Below are positions 1 through 6,345 of a stretch of 9,737 nucleotides of DNA, one piece after another. Source of the stretch: Ruminococcaceae bacterium UBA7147 (GTDB lineage Bacteria > Bacillota > Clostridia > Oscillospirales > Acutalibacteraceae). Where the stretch lies: positions 1-9,737 of the forward strand of contig DKWR01000029.1 in the NCBI GenBank assembly GCA_002491825.1, given 5' to 3'. Below the pieces are notes generated by a model. The model had not been told where the DNA came from, did no database searches, and saw nothing but the letters and a program-made list of their open reading frames with translations. Position 1 is the stretch's first letter, and each line of letters starts with the position of its first letter. Position numbers and translations under genes: made by a program.

Positions 1-7
1 GAAATAT

Positions 8-24
8 GGCGAACACAGTTCGCC
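8..24. repeat. Perfect hairpin with 3-nt loop (GGCGAAC-aca-GTTCGCC)
   Basis: A perfect 7-bp inverted repeat (8-14 with 18-24) separated by ACA; T7 and A25 can add an eighth pair. No T-tract follows, so it is not a typical intrinsic terminator. It is one of three triloop hairpins in gene gaps of this window (see 44-58 and 4776-4790), which suggests a dispersed palindromic repeat rather than a gene-specific element. Confidence 0.6.
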
Positions 25-43
25 ACTACAAATTAATACACTT

Positions 44-58
44 TGCGGCAACGCCGCA
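44..58. repeat. Perfect hairpin with 3-nt loop (TGCGGC-aac-GCCGCA)
   Basis: A perfect 6-bp GC-rich inverted repeat (44-49 with 53-58) around AAC, embedded in AT-rich sequence containing AAATTAAT on both sides. It lies 19 nt after the hairpin at 8-24, in the leader upstream of the MATE gene. There is no T-tract, so terminator function is unlikely. Confidence 0.55.
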
Positions 59-116
59 TATAAATTAATTCGGGTACTAAACTTTTGAATTATTGCAACC
101 TATCCGCTCGACCGAA

Positions 117-148
117 ACTCCACACTCCACACTCCAAACTCCACACTC
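117..148. repeat. Heptamer tandem array (ACTCCAC/ACTCCAA), left copy
   Basis: Four contiguous 7-bp units, ACTCCAC, ACTCCAC, ACTCCAA, ACTCCAC, followed by a partial unit ACTC. The reverse complement (GTGTGGA/GTTTGGA) is the same family as the seven-unit array at 9511-9559, so the two arrays are in opposite orientation. This copy ends about 22 nt before the Shine-Dalgarno sequence of the MATE gene. Tandem heptamers of this general kind are known as short tandemly repeated repetitive sequences in cyanobacteria; the comparison is by form only. Confidence 0.8.
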
Positions 149-186
149 AAAAAGCTCTCCGTACTATAAAAAAGGAGGTTAACTAT

Positions 187-1563
187 ATGTCGGTACTTTC
201 CAAAATGAAAAATGATAAAAAGCTTCCTGTTGTTCAGCGGAGCGTATTTAGCCTTGCGTGGCCGATATTCTTTCAGTCGCTTCTCGGCGTTGCACTCGGC
301 TATGTTGACACCATTATGCTGTCAAACTACAGCGAAACTGCCGTCGGCGCTATCGGCAATGCAAACTCAATAATCGGTTTCCTTGCGCTTGCTTTCACGG
401 TAATTTCGAGCGCAACGGGAATTATGGTAAGCCAGTACCTCGGTGCAGGCAAAAAAGAGGAAATGAACCGCATTTACACCGTTGCATTGTGCTTTAACCT
501 TGTTTTAAGCGGAATAATCAGCCTTGTGGTATTCCTGTTCAGTAATCCTCTGCTTTCTGTTATGCAGGTGCCCAATGAGATGATGAACGACGCCGATATG
601 TATATGAAAATAGTCGGCGGTACTATCTTTACACAGGCGCTTATCAATGCGTTCAGTCAGATTTTCAGCAGTCACGGCAAGACTGTTTTCGGAATGGTAA
701 TCGCCTTTGGAATGAACATCACTAATATTATCGGCAACTTCCTGTTCCTCTACGGACCGTTGCACAGTCTTGGACTCGGTGCATCAGGCGTTGCGATTTC
801 AACCTCGGTGAGCAGAATTTTTGCTGTTATCGCCGCAATCGTTTATTTTTACAGTGTTATCAAAGGAAAAATGGGAATAAAATACCTCAAGCCGTTCCCT
901 TATAATATTCTGAAACAGCTTTTACGGCTTGGTATTCCCACCGCAGGCGAAAATATTTCCTATAACTTTTCACAGCTTGTTATCACCGCCTTTGTGAACA
1001 CTATGGGTATTGTTGCCATAAATACTAAAATATATGCGACTATGCTTTCAATGTTGACTTATATGATTGCTTTTTCAGCCGCAATTGCTACGCAGATTAT
1101 TGTAGGTCACAGCGTTGGTGCAGGAGATTACGACTTTGCGTACAAAAAGGTGCTCAAAACGCTTCGTTTCGGACTGATTGTTTCAATTTCAATAGCTGTG
1201 CTTAACTGGCTTGCCGCTCCGTTTACCTTTTCGCTGTTTTCAGACGACCCGAAGGTTGCCGAGCTGGGTGCGACGGTTATGCTCTTTGCGGTTTTTCTGG
1301 AGTTCGGACGTACGACAAATATTGTTATTATAAACAGTATGAAAGCGGCAGGAGATGTAAAATTTCCGACGATGATTGCAATATTCTCAATGTGGGGGCT
1401 TAGTGTGCTGATTGCGTACGTTCTCGGCGTTGTGCTGGGAATGGGACTTGCCGGCGTATGGATAGGTATGGCGGCTGACGAGATTTTCAGAGGAATCGTC
1501 GTATTTATCAGATGGATTAAGGGAACCTGGAGAGGAAAGAGAGTTGTCGGCACAGAGGGATGA
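187..1563 (+). CDS. MATE family multidrug/toxin efflux transporter
   Basis: Predicted 458-residue polytopic inner-membrane protein. It should export cationic drugs or toxic metabolites in exchange for Na+ or H+. What is seen: about twelve hydrophobic segments in two similar halves, a first helix with the MATE-like sequence LAWPIFFQSLLGVALGYVDT (about residues 23-42) and an acidic residue in TM1 (Asp41), the VSQYLGAG loop after TM3, and a second half starting near LLRLGIPTAGEN. Length fits the family (about 450). The start is ATG 187 because AAAGGAGGTT (171-180) sits 6 nt upstream. The reading frame stays open upstream to a TTG at 85, but that stretch runs through a heptamer repeat and lacks a ribosome site. 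No strong promoter was found in 1-186. The gene is monocistronic in appearance: 151 nt separate it from leuC, which has its own promoter. The substrate cannot be told from sequence. Confidence 0.95.
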   Translation: MSVLSKMKNDKKLPVVQRSVFSLAWPIFFQSLLGVALGYVDTIMLSNYSETAVGAIGNANSIIGFLALAFTVISSATGIMVSQYLGAGKKEEMNRIYTVALCFNLVLSGIISLVVFLFSNPLLSVMQVPNEMMNDADMYMKIVGGTIFTQALINAFSQIFSSHGKTVFGMVIAFGMNITNIIGNFLFLYGPLHSLGLGASGVAISTSVSRIFAVIAAIVYFYSVIKGKMGIKYLKPFPYNILKQLLRLGIPTAGENISYNFSQLVITAFVNTMGIVAINTKIYATMLSMLTYMIAFSAAIATQIIVGHSVGAGDYDFAYKKVLKTLRFGLIVSISIAVLNWLAAPFTFSLFSDDPKVAELGATVMLFAVFLEFGRTTNIVIINSMKAAGDVKFPTMIAIFSMWGLSVLIAYVLGVVLGMGLAGVWIGMAADEIFRGIVVFIRWIKGTWRGKRVVGTEG

Positions 1564-1568
1564 TTTAA

Positions 1569-1596
1569 ATTCGGAATTCGGAATGCGTAATTCGGA
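1569..1596. repeat. Heptamer tandem array (ATTCGGA/ATGCGTA), left of leuCD
   Basis: Four perfect 7-bp units in a row: ATTCGGA (1569-1575), ATTCGGA (1576-1582), ATGCGTA (1583-1589), ATTCGGA (1590-1596), then a degenerate ATTAAAT. It begins 5 nt after the MATE stop codon. The same units occur in reverse orientation at 3556-3583, so the pair brackets the leuCD operon. Confidence 0.8.
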
Positions 1597-1631
1597 ATTA
1601 AATATATATTATAGTTAACGTTATTTTAGTA

Positions 1632-1651
1632 ATTGTAAAGTAGTTTACAAT
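1632..1651. promoter_or_regulatory. Perfect dyad (ATTGTAAA-GTAG-TTTACAAT), candidate operator of leuC
   Basis: A perfect 8-bp inverted repeat with a 4-nt centre, whose right arm contains the probable -35 box TTTACA (1644-1649) of leuC. That position suits a repressor that blocks RNA polymerase. The core TTGTAAA-N4-TTTACAA has the same size and spacing as the Rex redox-repressor site (TTGTnAA-N4-TTnACAA). The regulator itself is not in the window, so assignment to Rex is inference. Confidence 0.5.
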
Positions 1652-1673
1652 CTTTTATCTTTCCATATGTAAT
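1644..1673 (+). promoter_or_regulatory. Sigma-A-type promoter of leuCD
   Basis: -35 TTTACA (1644-1649, five of six consensus bases), 18-nt spacer, -10 TGTAAT (1668-1673, five of six). Transcription would start near 1680, giving a leader of about 35 nt before leuC. That is too short for a T-box leader or attenuator, so control is more likely at the overlapping dyad. Confidence 0.5.
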
Positions 1674-1714
1674 AATGTATTTAAAGTAAATCAACAATTT
1701 AAGGAGTGATAATT

Positions 1715-2983
1715 ATGGGTATGACTATGTCGCAGAAAATCCTCGCCGCTCACGCAGGACTTGACGAGGTTAAGGCTGGTCAGCTTATTGAAGCAAAGCT
1801 GGATATGGTGCTCGGCAACGACGTAACCTCTCCCGTTGCAATCAACGTATTTGAAGAAAACGGCGCAACTGCTGTGTTTGACAACACAAAAATCGCAATG
1901 ATTATGGACCACTTTACTCCCAACAAGGACATCAAGGCGGCTACTCAGGTTAAGCAGACAAGAGAATTTGCTCATAAGTACGACATCAAAAATTACAAGG
2001 ACGTAGGTCAGATGGGCATTGAACACGCTCTTCTCCCCGAAATGGGACTTGTAGGCCCCGGCTGTCTTTGCATAGGCGCAGACTCACACACCTGTACATA
2101 CGGCGCACTCGGCGCATTTTCAACAGGCGTAGGCTCAACAGATATGGCGGCAGGAATGATAAGTGGCAAGGCTTGGTTCAAGGTTCCCTCCGCTATTAAG
2201 TTCAACCTTATCGGCAAGCCGCAGGGCTACGTAAGCGGCAAGGACGTAATTCTTCACATTATCGGCAAAATCGGCGTTGACGGCGCACTCTACAAGTCAA
2301 TGGAATTTGTCGGCGAGGGCATTAAGTACCTCAACATTGACGACCGCCTCTGCATTGCAAATATGGCTATTGAGGCAGGCGCAAAGAACGGCATTTTCCC
2401 TGTTGACGACGTAACACGTGAATACTGCAACGGCAGGTATCAGGGCACTCCCGTTGAATACACAGCCGACGAGGACGCTGTTTATGACGAGGAATATACG
2501 ATTGATTTGAGCGAGCTTAAGCCGACTGTTGCATTCCCACACCTTCCCGAAAACACAAGAACGGTTGATGAAATCGGCGAAAAGGAAGTTAAGATTGACC
2601 AGTGCGTAATCGGCTCGTGCACAAACGGCAGAATTTCCGATTTACGTGCGGCGGCAGGCATTCTCAAGGGCAGAAAGATTGCCGACAACGTAAGATGCAT
2701 TATCCTCCCCGGCACACAGAAAATCTGGCTTCAGGCTATGCACGAGGGACTTTTCGACATATTTGTTGAGGCTGGCGCAGTTGTTTCAACTCCCACCTGC
2801 GGACCTTGCCTTGGCGGTCATATGGGTATTCTTGCCGCAGGCGAAAAGGCAATTTCAACTACCAACCGCAACTTTGTAGGCAGAATGGGACACGTTGACA
2901 GCGAGGTTTACCTTGCAAGCCCTGCCGTTGCGGCTGCAAGCGCAGTAACGGGCTACATCACAGACCCCGCAAAGCTCAACTAA
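1715..2983 (+). CDS. leuC: 3-isopropylmalate dehydratase large subunit
   Basis: Catalytic subunit (422 residues) of the isomerase that converts 2-isopropylmalate to 3-isopropylmalate through an isopropylmaleate intermediate, the second step of leucine synthesis; it acts in the cytoplasm with LeuD. What is seen: the aconitase-fold sequence MDHFTP (residues 65-70), GADSHTCTYGALGAF (from 121), and the three cluster cysteines C302 (GSCTNGR) and C362/C365 (TCGPCLGGHMG), which ligate a [4Fe-4S] cluster. Length fits the short bacterial/archaeal LeuC type (about 420), not the enteric 466-residue type. Start: ATG 1715 is 8 nt after AAGGAG (1701-1706); the GTG at 1706 overlaps that site and is not used. 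leuD follows 19 nt downstream. Enzymes of this subtype can also serve citramalate or related substrates, but the leuCD pairing favours leucine synthesis. No leuA or leuB is nearby. Confidence 0.96.
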   Translation: MGMTMSQKILAAHAGLDEVKAGQLIEAKLDMVLGNDVTSPVAINVFEENGATAVFDNTKIAMIMDHFTPNKDIKAATQVKQTREFAHKYDIKNYKDVGQMGIEHALLPEMGLVGPGCLCIGADSHTCTYGALGAFSTGVGSTDMAAGMISGKAWFKVPSAIKFNLIGKPQGYVSGKDVILHIIGKIGVDGALYKSMEFVGEGIKYLNIDDRLCIANMAIEAGAKNGIFPVDDVTREYCNGRYQGTPVEYTADEDAVYDEEYTIDLSELKPTVAFPHLPENTRTVDEIGEKEVKIDQCVIGSCTNGRISDLRAAAGILKGRKIADNVRCIILPGTQKIWLQAMHEGLFDIFVEAGAVVSTPTCGPCLGGHMGILAAGEKAISTTNRNFVGRMGHVDSEVYLASPAVAAASAVTGYITDPAKLN

Positions 2984-3002
2984 GAAAGGTAAGGTGCTAA
3001 AT

Positions 3003-3482
3003 ATGAACGCAAAAGGTACTGTACATAAATTCGGCGACAACGTAGATACAGACGTAATTATCCCTGCTCGCTATCTTAACACAGCGTCACACAAGGAGCT
3101 TGCGGCTCACTGTATGGAGGACATCGACAAGGATTTTGTGAACAACGTAAAGGAAGGCGACATTATGGTTGCCGAAAAGAACTTCGGCTGCGGCTCGTCA
3201 CGTGAACACGCTCCGATTGCGATTAAGGCAAGCGGAATTTCGTGCGTAATCGCATCGACCTTTGCAAGAATTTTCTACCGCAACGCAATCAACATCGGAC
3301 TTCCGATTCTTGAATGTGACGAGGCGGCAAAGGAAATCAAGTCAGGCGACACCGTTTCGGTAAACTTTGACACAGGCGTTATCACAGACGAAACAACAGG
3401 CAAGACATATCAGGCAGAACCGTTCCCCGAGTTCATTCAGAACATAATCAAAAAGGGCGGACTTATAAAGTCGATTATCTGA
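3003..3482 (+). CDS. leuD: 3-isopropylmalate dehydratase small subunit
   Basis: Small, swivelling subunit (159 residues) that closes over the LeuC active site and helps set substrate specificity. What is seen: GDNVDTDVIIPARYL at residues 11-25, the substrate-loop sequence FGCGSSREHAP at 61-71, and FYRNAINIGLP at 91-101, all typical of the short LeuD type (about 160-165 residues). Start: ATG 3003 lies 8 nt after AAGG (2991-2994), within AAAGGTAAGGTG; an in-frame GTG at 2994 overlaps that site. The gap to leuC is 19 nt, so the two genes are co-transcribed and probably translated in equal amounts. A strong hairpin terminator follows 17 nt after the stop, closing the operon. Confidence 0.96.
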   Translation: MNAKGTVHKFGDNVDTDVIIPARYLNTASHKELAAHCMEDIDKDFVNNVKEGDIMVAEKNFGCGSSREHAPIAIKASGISCVIASTFARIFYRNAINIGLPILECDEAAKEIKSGDTVSVNFDTGVITDETTGKTYQAEPFPEFIQNIIKKGGLIKSII

Positions 3483-3499
3483 TAAAAAGCATAAAAACA

Positions 3500-3537
3500 G
3501 GTCGGAACACCAATCAAGGTATTCCGACCGTTTTTTT
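3500..3537 (+). terminator. Bidirectional intrinsic terminator between leuD and the zinc-ribbon gene
   Basis: GGTCGGAA and ACC (3500-3511, broken by one C/A mismatch) pair with GGT and TTCCGACC (3518-3529) around the loop AATCAA, followed by seven T at 3531-3537. On the other strand the same stem is followed by TGTTTTTAT, so it can also stop transcription coming from the convergent gene at 4748-3588. Confidence 0.9.
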
Positions 3538-3555
3538 GTTTGAAATTCAATTAAT

Positions 3556-3583
3556 TCCGAATTACGCATTACGCATTCCGAAT
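3556..3583. repeat. Heptamer tandem array (ATTCGGA/ATGCGTA), right of leuCD
   Basis: On the plus strand the units read TCCGAAT, TACGCAT, TACGCAT, TCCGAAT (3556-3583), which on the minus strand are ATTCGGA, ATGCGTA, ATGCGTA, ATTCGGA. It is the reverse-oriented partner of 1569-1596 with a different unit order. It sits between the terminator and the end of the zinc-ribbon gene; the stop codon of that gene (TAA, 3588-3590) lies 4 nt beyond the array. Confidence 0.8.
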
Positions 3584-3587
3584 TGAA

Positions 3588-4748
3588 TTACTTCGCTTCG
3601 GCAAATTTCAGGTTGTTTTCCTTTGCGTAGCTTTCAGCAGTTGAGCCTTTTGCTCCGTAAAGCACAAAGCCGTCGATTGCAACGTCATCATAAGTATCGT
3701 CATCAATTTCCATACCGAGTCCGCAGTCATCCATAGACGTAACAGATTTCGGAACAGTAACCGACTTTAAATTTTCGCTGTCGTAAAAAGCGTAGGATTC
3801 TATGGTTTCAACGCCGTCATCGATTACAACTTCGTTAATGTCATCGTTAAATGCAAAAGCATATTCTCTGATAACCTTTACCGAACCGGGAACTACAACC
3901 TTTATATACAAATCGTCGTTGCCGCTGTAATTATAAACACCCAAGCTTTCAATTTCAACAACGTCCTTGCCTTCAATCTTTGAGGGAATTTCAACAGTGA
4001 GAGTTTTTGCTTCGTAGTCGTACATATTGTCATAGCCTGTAATTTTTACGCCGCCCTCGGTTTCTTTGTAGTAGCAGTGAGAAACGTCGTCAAGTTTACC
4101 GTAGTAGTCCTCATAATCTGAACTATCGCTTGTTTCGGGAACAGTAGTATCTTCCACAATTGCACTGTTTACTGTTGTATCTTCTTCCCAGTCTGGCAGT
4201 GTGTAATCTTCAATCTCTGAAACAAAGGAGCTTGCAAAGTTATTTATAACGTTCTTTCCGGCATTAATAATGTTGCAAGCAACAACGCCGACTATAATAC
4301 AAAGTATAAGGATTAAACCGCCCACAATTCCGAGCACAAGTCCTACAATCTTGCCTGTACTCATACCCTTTTTGCCCGAGGGTGCATTATTCTGCGGCTG
4401 GTTTGTAAACTGCTGTCCCGTATATCCGCCGTTTGAGCTGTTCGTAAACTGCTGACCAAAGCTTGTTTGCTGTGGCTGTGCAGGCTCTTGCTGAACATTT
4501 GAATTATAATCACTTGTCGGATTATACTGAACAGGCTCGGGAATTACATTCTGTTCGGGTGTGTTTTCGGGAACAGGAGTTTCCCAAACAGGCTGCGTTA
4601 CATCCGTCTGCTCGGGTGTGTTCACAAACGGCTCTGTCGGCTGTGTCTGCTCATTCTGAACGGGTGCACTGTCATTTACAGGTGCAGGTGTACCGCAGTT
4701 CGGGCAGAACTTGCCCATAAATTCATTTCCGCAATTTGTACATTTCAT
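3588..4748 (-). CDS. Zinc-ribbon, single-TM, LRR-domain surface protein of unknown function
   Basis: 386 residues in four parts. First, an N-terminal zinc ribbon: C3-X2-C6-X8-C15-X2-C18, followed by GTPAP. Second, a low-complexity linker rich in Pro, Gln, Thr and Asn (about 20-125) with two QQFTN repeats (99-103, 112-116). Third, one hydrophobic helix (about 133-159) preceded by GKKG, so the ribbon should lie in the cytoplasm. Fourth, an exterior region: an acidic Thr/Ser stalk (about 180-220), then BspA-type leucine-rich repeats (about 240-345, with VVVPGSVKVIREYAF and VTVPKSVTSM) ending in the capping sequence GAKGSTAESYAKENNLKF typical of such LRRs. Start ATG 4748 follows AAGGGGG at 7-8 nt. 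BspA-type LRRs elsewhere mediate adhesion; here that is inference only. The gene lies 55 nt after the Mrp ATPase gene on the same strand and may be co-transcribed with it. The function of the ribbon is not recognisable. Confidence 0.85.
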   Translation of the reverse strand: MKCTNCGNEFMGKFCPNCGTPAPVNDSAPVQNEQTQPTEPFVNTPEQTDVTQPVWETPVPENTPEQNVIPEPVQYNPTSDYNSNVQQEPAQPQQTSFGQQFTNSSNGGYTGQQFTNQPQNNAPSGKKGMSTGKIVGLVLGIVGGLILILCIIVGVVACNIINAGKNVINNFASSFVSEIEDYTLPDWEEDTTVNSAIVEDTTVPETSDSSDYEDYYGKLDDVSHCYYKETEGGVKITGYDNMYDYEAKTLTVEIPSKIEGKDVVEIESLGVYNYSGNDDLYIKVVVPGSVKVIREYAFAFNDDINEVVIDDGVETIESYAFYDSENLKSVTVPKSVTSMDDCGLGMEIDDDTYDDVAIDGFVLYGAKGSTAESYAKENNLKFAEAK

Positions 4749-4775
4749 AATAAATCCCCCTTATGGAAGTTATGT

Positions 4776-4790
4776 GTGACCTTCGGTCAC
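4776..4790. repeat. Perfect hairpin with 3-nt loop (GTGACC-ttc-GGTCAC)
   Basis: A perfect 6-bp inverted repeat in the 55-nt gap between the mrp-like gene and the zinc-ribbon gene. No T-tract follows on either strand, so it is unlikely to be a terminator; it could trim or stabilise the mRNA between the two cistrons. It resembles the hairpins at 8-24 and 44-58 in stem length and loop size. Confidence 0.55.
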
Positions 4791-4803
4791 GTGAATTTAA
4801 TTT

Positions 4804-5613
4804 TTACAGCTTTTCAGCGGCTTCGTCAAGGTAATTGCCCTCAAAAAATTCTACTCTGCCGTTGTCTACGCTCTTTGCAAGCTCTGAATCAATCGGGAGC
4901 TTTGCAAGCACTCTTGTGCCGTACTTCTCGGCAATTTCGTCAACGTGGCTTTCGCCGAAAACGGAAAATCTCTTTCCACACTCAGGACAGGCAAAGTAGC
5001 TCATATTCTCAACAATTCCGAGTACGGGAACGTCCATCATATTCGCCATTTTAACAGCCTTTTCAACAATCATTCCGACAAGCTCCTGCGGAGAAGCCAC
5101 AACAACTATTCCGTCAAGCGGTATGCTCTGGAACACAGTCAGCGGAACGTCACCCGTTCCCGGAGGCATATCGACAAACATATAGTCAACATCGCCCCAC
5201 ACAACGTCTGTCCAGAACTGCTTTACCGTTCCCGTAATCATCGGCGAACGCCATACAACCGGGTCGGTTTCGTTTTCAAGCAAAAGGTTGATTGACATTA
5301 TTTTGATTCCGGTTTCGGTTTCAACAGGGATAATTCCCTCGTCACTGCCCATACATCTCTGCGTTCTGCCGAATGCCTTGGGAATTGACGGACCGGTAAT
5401 ATCAGCGTCAAGCACTGCAACGCTCTTGCCCATTCTGTTCATTGTTACGGCGAGCATTGAGGTTACAAGGCTTTTGCCTACGCCGCCCTTGCCCGACACA
5501 ACGCCGATTACCTTTTTTACACTGCTGTACTGATTCAGCGCCTCGTGCAAACCTTCGTTATTATTGTCCTTACAGCTCGAAGAGCAGGAGGAACAATCGT
5601 GATTACATCCCAT
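4804..5613 (-). CDS. Mrp/NBP35 family Fe-S cluster carrier ATPase
   Basis: 269-residue cytoplasmic P-loop ATPase of the Mrp/ApbC/NBP35 group, whose members bind a [4Fe-4S] cluster between two subunits and pass it to apo-enzymes. What is seen: an N-terminal cysteine cluster C3-X3-C7-X2-C10-X3-C14; the deviant Walker A SGKGGVGKS (40-48) with signature Lys42; DADITGPS (69-76); a Walker B-like VDMPPGTGD (147-155); and the C-terminal CPEC pair (C209, C212) that ligates the bridging cluster in this family. Length is right for the form without the DUF59 domain. Start ATG 5613 is preceded by AGAGGA. Neighbours are two membrane proteins that give no pathway clue; LeuCD in this window is a possible Fe-S client (inference). 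The flanking gaps are 69 and 55 nt. I found no convincing promoter in 5614-5682. Confidence 0.93.
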   Translation of the reverse strand: MGCNHDCSSCSSSCKDNNNEGLHEALNQYSSVKKVIGVVSGKGGVGKSLVTSMLAVTMNRMGKSVAVLDADITGPSIPKAFGRTQRCMGSDEGIIPVETETGIKIMSINLLLENETDPVVWRSPMITGTVKQFWTDVVWGDVDYMFVDMPPGTGDVPLTVFQSIPLDGIVVVASPQELVGMIVEKAVKMANMMDVPVLGIVENMSYFACPECGKRFSVFGESHVDEIAEKYGTRVLAKLPIDSELAKSVDNGRVEFFEGNYLDEAAEKL

Positions 5614-5682
5614 TTTATTTATCCTCTTTTCTTTTAAATTTATATTTCAATATTATTATTGGTATGATATAAACTATAATTA

Positions 5683-6345
5683 CTACATACTCGGCTCTTG
5701 TGTTTCATCCGAAACAGGCTCTTCCGTTTCTGCCTGCGTTGGTGCCTCTGTTTCAACAGGCTGGGTTTCGGAAGCCTGTGTCTGCGGAGCCTCTGTCGGC
5801 ACTTCGGTCGTTACCTCGGTAGGCGCTTCCGTTGTTTCAGGCTCGGTGTAGATAGCCTGTGTTTCGGCGTTAGTCTGAACCTGAGTTGTAACCTCGGCAG
5901 TTGTCGCAATTGTCGACGGAGCAGTCGTTGCTTTTTTGTCGTTGTTTCCGCCCGAACACTGCGTAACCGCAAACACAATTGCCGCAATAAGGCACATTAC
6001 AGCCGCAATGGTAAGCACTGCCGCAACAGCCTTGTTAGAGCTTTTCTTTTTCTTCTTTCCGCCCGATTTACTTTTTTCGCTCGGGGTTGTGTTTATGTAA
6101 TATTCCTCGGAATTGTTTTCGTAATCATCGTCAAAGGAATAATTTTTATTATCCTCGCCCGTCTGCGAATCGAAATTATCGCCGTAGTCGTCGTCAGCGT
6201 CTGCACGGCTTGTTTCTTCCGCTTCGCTGTGAACTGTGTGCGAAAAGTTATCTGCGGCGTCTACGTCAAAATTATCCAAGTCATAATCGTTTGAAGATTT
6301 GCCGCTTGTAACGTCAAAATTATCGCCGTAATCTTTATTATCCAC
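5683..6345 (-). CDS. Acidic-repeat, single-TM protein with Thr/Pro/Glu-rich tail, unknown function
   Basis: About 220 residues, not recognised as a known family. In order: a strongly acidic, Asp/Asn/Tyr-rich N-domain with the repeated sequence DYGDNFD (residues 5-11 and 53-59) and a related DLDNFD (22-27); a basic stretch GGKKKKKSSNK (95-105); one hydrophobic helix (about 106-129); then a tail of about 90 residues made mostly of Thr, Glu, Pro, Ala and Gln (TEAPTEVTTEVPTEAP-like). By the positive-inside rule the acidic domain is cytoplasmic and the tail outside, where it could act as a stalk or glycosylated spacer (inference). Start choice: the site AAAGGAG (6360-6354) is 8 nt from GTG 6345 but only 2 nt from ATG 6351, so GTG is preferred; ATG would give 222 residues. 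It has its own near-consensus promoter and lies 106 nt after ktrA. Confidence 0.75.
   Translation of the reverse strand: MDNKDYGDNFDVTSGKSSNDYDLDNFDVDAADNFSHTVHSEAEETSRADADDDYGDNFDSQTGEDNKNYSFDDDYENNSEEYYINTTPSEKSKSGGKKKKKSSNKAVAAVLTIAAVMCLIAAIVFAVTQCSGGNNDKKATTAPSTIATTAEVTTQVQTNAETQAIYTEPETTEAPTEVTTEVPTEAPQTQASETQPVETEAPTQAETEEPVSDETQEPSM

Noticed and set aside
85..186. N-terminal extension of the MATE protein from TTG 85
   Set aside because: The extension is the translated heptamer repeat, and a strong ribosome site points to ATG 187.
1128..1553. 141-residue minus-strand open frame within the MATE gene
   Set aside because: Lies entirely inside a well-supported transporter gene, in antisense, with no ribosome site and no recognisable domain.
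1564..1714. T-box leader or attenuator upstream of leuC
   Set aside because: The probable promoter leaves only about 35 nt of leader and I see no T-box sequence or terminator hairpin.
1569..3583. Insertion sequence or transposon carrying leuCD
   Set aside because: No transposase and no target duplication are visible; the flanking repeats are heptamer arrays with different unit order, not terminal inverted repeats of an IS.
5614..5682. Promoter directly upstream of the mrp-like gene
   Set aside because: TATCAT-like sequences occur but none has a reasonable -35 at 16-18 nt, so I could not support one; the gene may be read from the promoter at 6394-6422.
5698..6294. 198-residue plus-strand open frame antisense to the acidic membrane protein
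   Set aside because: Its Cys/Arg/Phe-rich content is the shadow of Thr/Glu/Pro codons on the other strand, and it has no ribosome site. The minus-strand gene has a promoter, a ribosome site and a coherent TM layout.
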